Both the position numbers and the translations under genes were made by a program. DNA of 39,109 nucleotides from Alphaproteobacteria bacterium (GTDB lineage Bacteria > Pseudomonadota > Alphaproteobacteria > Bin95). The stretch spans positions 1-39,109 of the forward strand of contig JAJDYL010000079.1 in assembly GCA_022825195.1 (NCBI GenBank), given 5' to 3'. Position 1 is the stretch's first letter, and every line of letters begins with the position of its first letter. The notes under the pieces were generated by a model. The model made no database searches, was not told where the DNA came from, and worked only from the letters and a program-made list of their open reading frames with translations. Shown one piece after another: positions 36,578-39,109 of this stretch.

Positions 36578-36607
36578 TTGTCAGAAGCCGCAATAACGCG
36601 CTACTGT
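36578..36607 (+). promoter_or_regulatory. Possible promoter of the lipoprotein gene
   Basis: TTGTCA (36578-36583) and TACTGT (36602-36607) are spaced by 18 bases and lie 44 bases before the ATG. A moderate match. Confidence 0.35.
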
Positions 36608-36650
36608 CCGCTAATGGGCGGAAAACCGATAGCGTCTCGGGCTGGACATC

Positions 36651-37730
36651 ATGCGTAAACGAATAACCGGGAGCGCCCTCCTTCTCGGCGGGCTTCTGGG
36701 CGTTGCGGGCTGTGTGGCCCCGGATACCGGCTTGCCGCCCGGCTCGAAGCGCGTCGAGGCCCCTGCAAGGTCTGCCGCGGCTGCACGGCCTGCAGCGCCT
36801 CCAAGATCTGTCGCGTCGGCGGTTCGGGAAGCGCCGGCGCCGGCGGCCCGGAAGGCGGCCGCAGCGCCGGCTTCGCGGGGCCAGGTGAGCTTCGTCGCCC
36901 GCAAGGTCCGTCAACTGGCCGGCGAGGCGGAGGCGCTGGCAACGGTGATCGACGGCCTGGAGAAAGCCCACGCGAACCTCAGGGGAGGGGCCCGGCAGCG
37001 CGCCGAGGGCTACCATGAGCGCGTCGGCAGCATCGAGGCGCGTCTCAAGATCGGGACGACGCGCGCCAACCCGAGGCTGCGGGCCCAGTGGAACGAGGCC
37101 CAGTCGATGCTTGCGGCTCTCGACCGCGATGTCGGCGCCTGGGACGTGTTGCGGACCCGTGTCGCCGAGACCGACTCCAGGGCCGCCTTCCTCAACGACT
37201 CGGTGCTGAATGCGTTCGAGCTCTCCGGCGCCGTCGAGGAGGACCACCAGCAGCTCCATGCCATCGGGGACCGGGCGGCGCACATGACGGTTACGGTGAC
37301 GCGCCTTCTGGACGAAGTCGCTGCGGCGTCGCAGCGGCAGGGCCGACTGGTTACCGCCGAACGCCGCGAACTCGCGCTTCTGGCGGAGGCCATCGATGCC
37401 GGCAGCCTCGAAGACGGCGTGGCGAGCGGACCCTATTCGACACGGGCCGCGGAGGAACGTCCGCTGGCGGTCGTTCGCTTCGACGACCCCAACGTCGCCT
37501 ATCAGGAAGCCCTGTCGGCAGCCGTCCAGCAGGTGCTTGACCGCCGGCCGGGAACGACTTTCGAGGTCGTCGGCGTATCGCCGGGCGGCAGCATGGCCGC
37601 AGCCGCGGACTATGCCGACAAGATCCACAGGAGCCTGCGCCGCATGGGCGTCGCGGCGTCGCGGCTCAGAATCGCCACGCGGGTGGACGGCGACGCGCAT
37701 GTGGAGGAGGTGCGCCTCTACGTCCGCTGA
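36651..37730 (+). CDS. Predicted lipoprotein, unknown function
   Basis: A 359-residue protein with a lipoprotein signal peptide: basic MRKR, hydrophobic core and lipobox GVAGC with C21. A low-complexity Ala/Pro/Arg linker follows to about residue 75, and then a long helical region, likely coiled coil (about 80-255). The C-terminal part of about 80 residues (VRFDDPNVAYQEALSAAVQQ, FEVVGVSPGGS, VRLYVR) is alpha/beta and resembles a periplasmic OmpA-like or BON-like domain, without the clear peptidoglycan-binding motif. Probably anchored to the outer or inner membrane facing the periplasm. I do not recognise the family. Confidence 0.75.
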   Translation: MRKRITGSALLLGGLLGVAGCVAPDTGLPPGSKRVEAPARSAAAARPAAPPRSVASAVREAPAPAARKAAAAPASRGQVSFVARKVRQLAGEAEALATVIDGLEKAHANLRGGARQRAEGYHERVGSIEARLKIGTTRANPRLRAQWNEAQSMLAALDRDVGAWDVLRTRVAETDSRAAFLNDSVLNAFELSGAVEEDHQQLHAIGDRAAHMTVTVTRLLDEVAAASQRQGRLVTAERRELALLAEAIDAGSLEDGVASGPYSTRAAEERPLAVVRFDDPNVAYQEALSAAVQQVLDRRPGTTFEVVGVSPGGSMAAAADYADKIHRSLRRMGVAASRLRIATRVDGDAHVEEVRLYVR

Positions 37731-37751
37731 CCCGGTTCGGCCCGAGCGGGT

Positions 37752-38867
37752 TCACACCCCGCCCCAGATTTCCTCGGCGAGTGCCACTACCAGTTCGAGC
37801 TTCCGCCGCTGGTCGTCATAGCTGATCCTGTTGCCGTGCTCGGTCGAGGCGAAGCCGCATTGCGGCGCGATGCCGAGCTGGTCGAGATCGACGTATCGGG
37901 ATGCCTCGTCGAATTTCCGCTTGAGGCCGTCGAGGCTCTCGAGCTCCGGCGTCTTGGTGGTAATGAAGCCCGGCAGCACGCGCTGGCGGCCCCTGGCAAG
38001 CAGGCCGAGCGGCTCCAGCCCGCCGGCGCGCTCGGTGTCGTATTCCATGAAGAAGATATCGACCCCGGTCCGGTTGAACACCGCGTCGGCGGCAGGGTCG
38101 TAGGCGCCTTCCGCCGCGTAGGTGGACTGGAAGTTGCCGCGGCAAAGATGCATCGCGACGGTCATGTCGTCGGGGCGGTCCCCGATCGCCTCGCTCATCA
38201 TCCAGGCGTAGCGGTCGATCAGCCGGTCCGGGTCCCAGCCTTCCTGCCGCTTCTGGGCGCGGTGCTTCGGATCGCAAAGATAGGCGAAGAAGATGTCGTC
38301 GAGCTGGATATAGCGGCAGCCGGCATCGTAGAACGCTCCGACGGCCTTCCGGTAAGTCGCCGCGATGTCCGCGAACAGGAGGTCGGCGTCCCTGTATTCC
38401 GGCACATGGATGTCTTCCGGCGTGAGACGGAAATGGCAGCAGCTCGGGCCCGGGATCGAGATCTTGGGGGCCACCGTCGTGTTGGCGGCCACGAATTTGA
38501 AATGGTCGAGCATCGGGTGGTCGCCGGGGAAATCGAGTCTGGCCGTAATCGTCGGGAAGAGCGGCGGCAGGCGCACGCCGGCGAACTGCACCCCCAGTTC
38601 GCGCGTCTCGAACTCGAATCCGGTCAGCATCCCCATGAAATCGTAGTGCCAGAAGAGGCGCCGGTACTCGCCGTCGGTCACCGCCTTGAGCCCGATATCC
38701 TCCTGCATGCGGATGGCTTGCGTGATCGCCTCGTCCTCGATCGCCCGCAGCTCCTCGGCGGGCATGGTCTTCTCGTCGAGGCACTTGCGGCGCGCCTCGA
38801 CGACGCTTGCCGGGCGCAGCAGGCTGCCGACATGGTCGGCGCGGAAGGGCGGTTGCTGGTTGCTCAT
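37752..38867 (-). CDS. Cobalamin-independent methionine synthase C-terminal-like protein (MetE-C/YxjG family)
   Basis: A 371-residue TIM-barrel methyltransferase-like protein beginning FRADHVGSLLRP. The likely zinc ligands are the His and Cys of AMHLCRGNFQ, the Glu of FFMEYD and the Cys of PQCGFAS. YIQLDDIFFAYL carries the family's D-D motif. It lacks the N-terminal half of MetE, so it may be a stand-alone methyl- or alkyl-thiol transferase (as in YxjG or epoxyalkane:CoM transferase), not necessarily methionine synthase. ATG 38867 overlaps the CaiB stop as ATGA. Confidence 0.88.
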   Translation of the reverse strand: MSNQQPPFRADHVGSLLRPASVVEARRKCLDEKTMPAEELRAIEDEAITQAIRMQEDIGLKAVTDGEYRRLFWHYDFMGMLTGFEFETRELGVQFAGVRLPPLFPTITARLDFPGDHPMLDHFKFVAANTTVAPKISIPGPSCCHFRLTPEDIHVPEYRDADLLFADIAATYRKAVGAFYDAGCRYIQLDDIFFAYLCDPKHRAQKRQEGWDPDRLIDRYAWMMSEAIGDRPDDMTVAMHLCRGNFQSTYAAEGAYDPAADAVFNRTGVDIFFMEYDTERAGGLEPLGLLARGRQRVLPGFITTKTPELESLDGLKRKFDEASRYVDLDQLGIAPQCGFASTEHGNRISYDDQRRKLELVVALAEEIWGGV

Positions 38868-39109
38868 AGTGTCTCTCCCCCGGCTGCGGTTTCCCCGGCG
38901 TTGGCGAGCAGGCGCTCGATCAGGGCGTCGTCCACGCCGGCTTCGCGCAGCACTTCCTCGCTGTGCTGCCCCGGCAGGGGCGGCGGCCGGTCTATGGCGC
39001 CCGAGCCGTGCGCCAGCCGGAAGCCGGAGCCGACCAGCCGCATCGGCCCCCAGGGGCCCTCGACTTCCTGAAGGACATCGCGGTGGGCGATCTGCCGGTG
39101 GCCGACCGC
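38864..39109 (-). CDS. CaiB/BaiF CoA-transferase, C-terminal end (runs off the right edge)
   Basis: The last 81 residues of a CaiB/BaiF family III CoA-transferase. The segment ending IDRPPPLPGQHSEEVLREAG is the standard C-terminal signature of the family. The N-terminal part, with the catalytic Asp, is outside the window. It overlaps the MetE-C-like gene by four bases, so the two belong to one operon. Confidence 0.88.
   Translation of the reverse strand, partial: AVGHRQIAHRDVLQEVEGPWGPMRLVGSGFRLAHGSGAIDRPPPLPGQHSEEVLREAGVDDALIERLLANAGETAAGGETL

Overview
The window is uniformly GC-rich apart from short intergenic strips. It reads as a chromosomal segment of a free-living alphaproteobacterium, plausibly Rhodospirillales-like. 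The evidence is the block mnmE-ffh-rpsP-rimM-trmD-rplS-leuC-leuD, the rpe-heparinase pair, the tRNA and sigma-70-type promoter style, and the abundance of ATGA/GTGA-type gene overlaps. All identifications come from reading the sequence; no database search was run.

Layout. 1-381: start of an unknown gene running off the left edge. 831-2105: Gfo/Idh/MocA-type oxidoreductase. 2137-2205: a remnant of a heparinase gene end. 2245-2974: a Phd/VapC toxin-antitoxin module with a clear promoter and operator. 3196-5429: rpe and a heparinase II/III protein, leftward. 5499-9034: rightward run of an MBL hydrolase, a sirtuin, pgk and an AqpS-like aquaglyceroporin. 9054-10015: a second VapC module whose antitoxin carries an extra N-terminal HTH domain. 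10023-13191: amidohydrolase plus a DUF255 thioredoxin-domain protein, leftward. 13240-20421: rightward housekeeping block (2Fe-2S ferredoxin, mnmE with an apparent CTG start, ffh, rpsP, rimM, trmD, rplS, leuC, leuD). 20434-24475: leftward set of a small coiled-coil protein, pobA, an MFS transporter, cutA, a TauE/SafE protein and tRNA-Pro(GGG). 24586-25368: HpcH/HpaI aldolase.

25385-32318 is a leftward eight-gene run: LysR regulator, two glycosyltransferases of the arsenosugar-type families, LLM flavin oxidoreductase, DAO-type FAD oxidoreductase, MFS transporter, an SDR lacking its catalytic Tyr, and a PaaI-type thioesterase. Divergent from it, 32426-34692 encodes an M24-fold protein that resembles the DMSP lyase DddP and an atypical enoyl-CoA hydratase. 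34718-36495: Baeyer-Villiger-type monooxygenase and tRNA-Arg(ACG), leftward. 36651-37730: an unrecognised lipoprotein. 37752-39109: a MetE-C-like methyltransferase and the end of a CaiB/BaiF CoA-transferase.

The left and centre are translation, glycolysis and leucine-biosynthesis housekeeping interrupted by two toxin-antitoxin modules. The right third is accessory catabolism (aromatic hydroxylation, flavoenzymes, CoA chemistry, possible organosulfur use). The most interesting points are the DddP-like protein with its LysR-type palindrome, the HTH-antitoxin fusion with a repeated operator, the pgk/AqpS-like pair, the heparinase remnant beside a synteny break, and the CTG start of mnmE.
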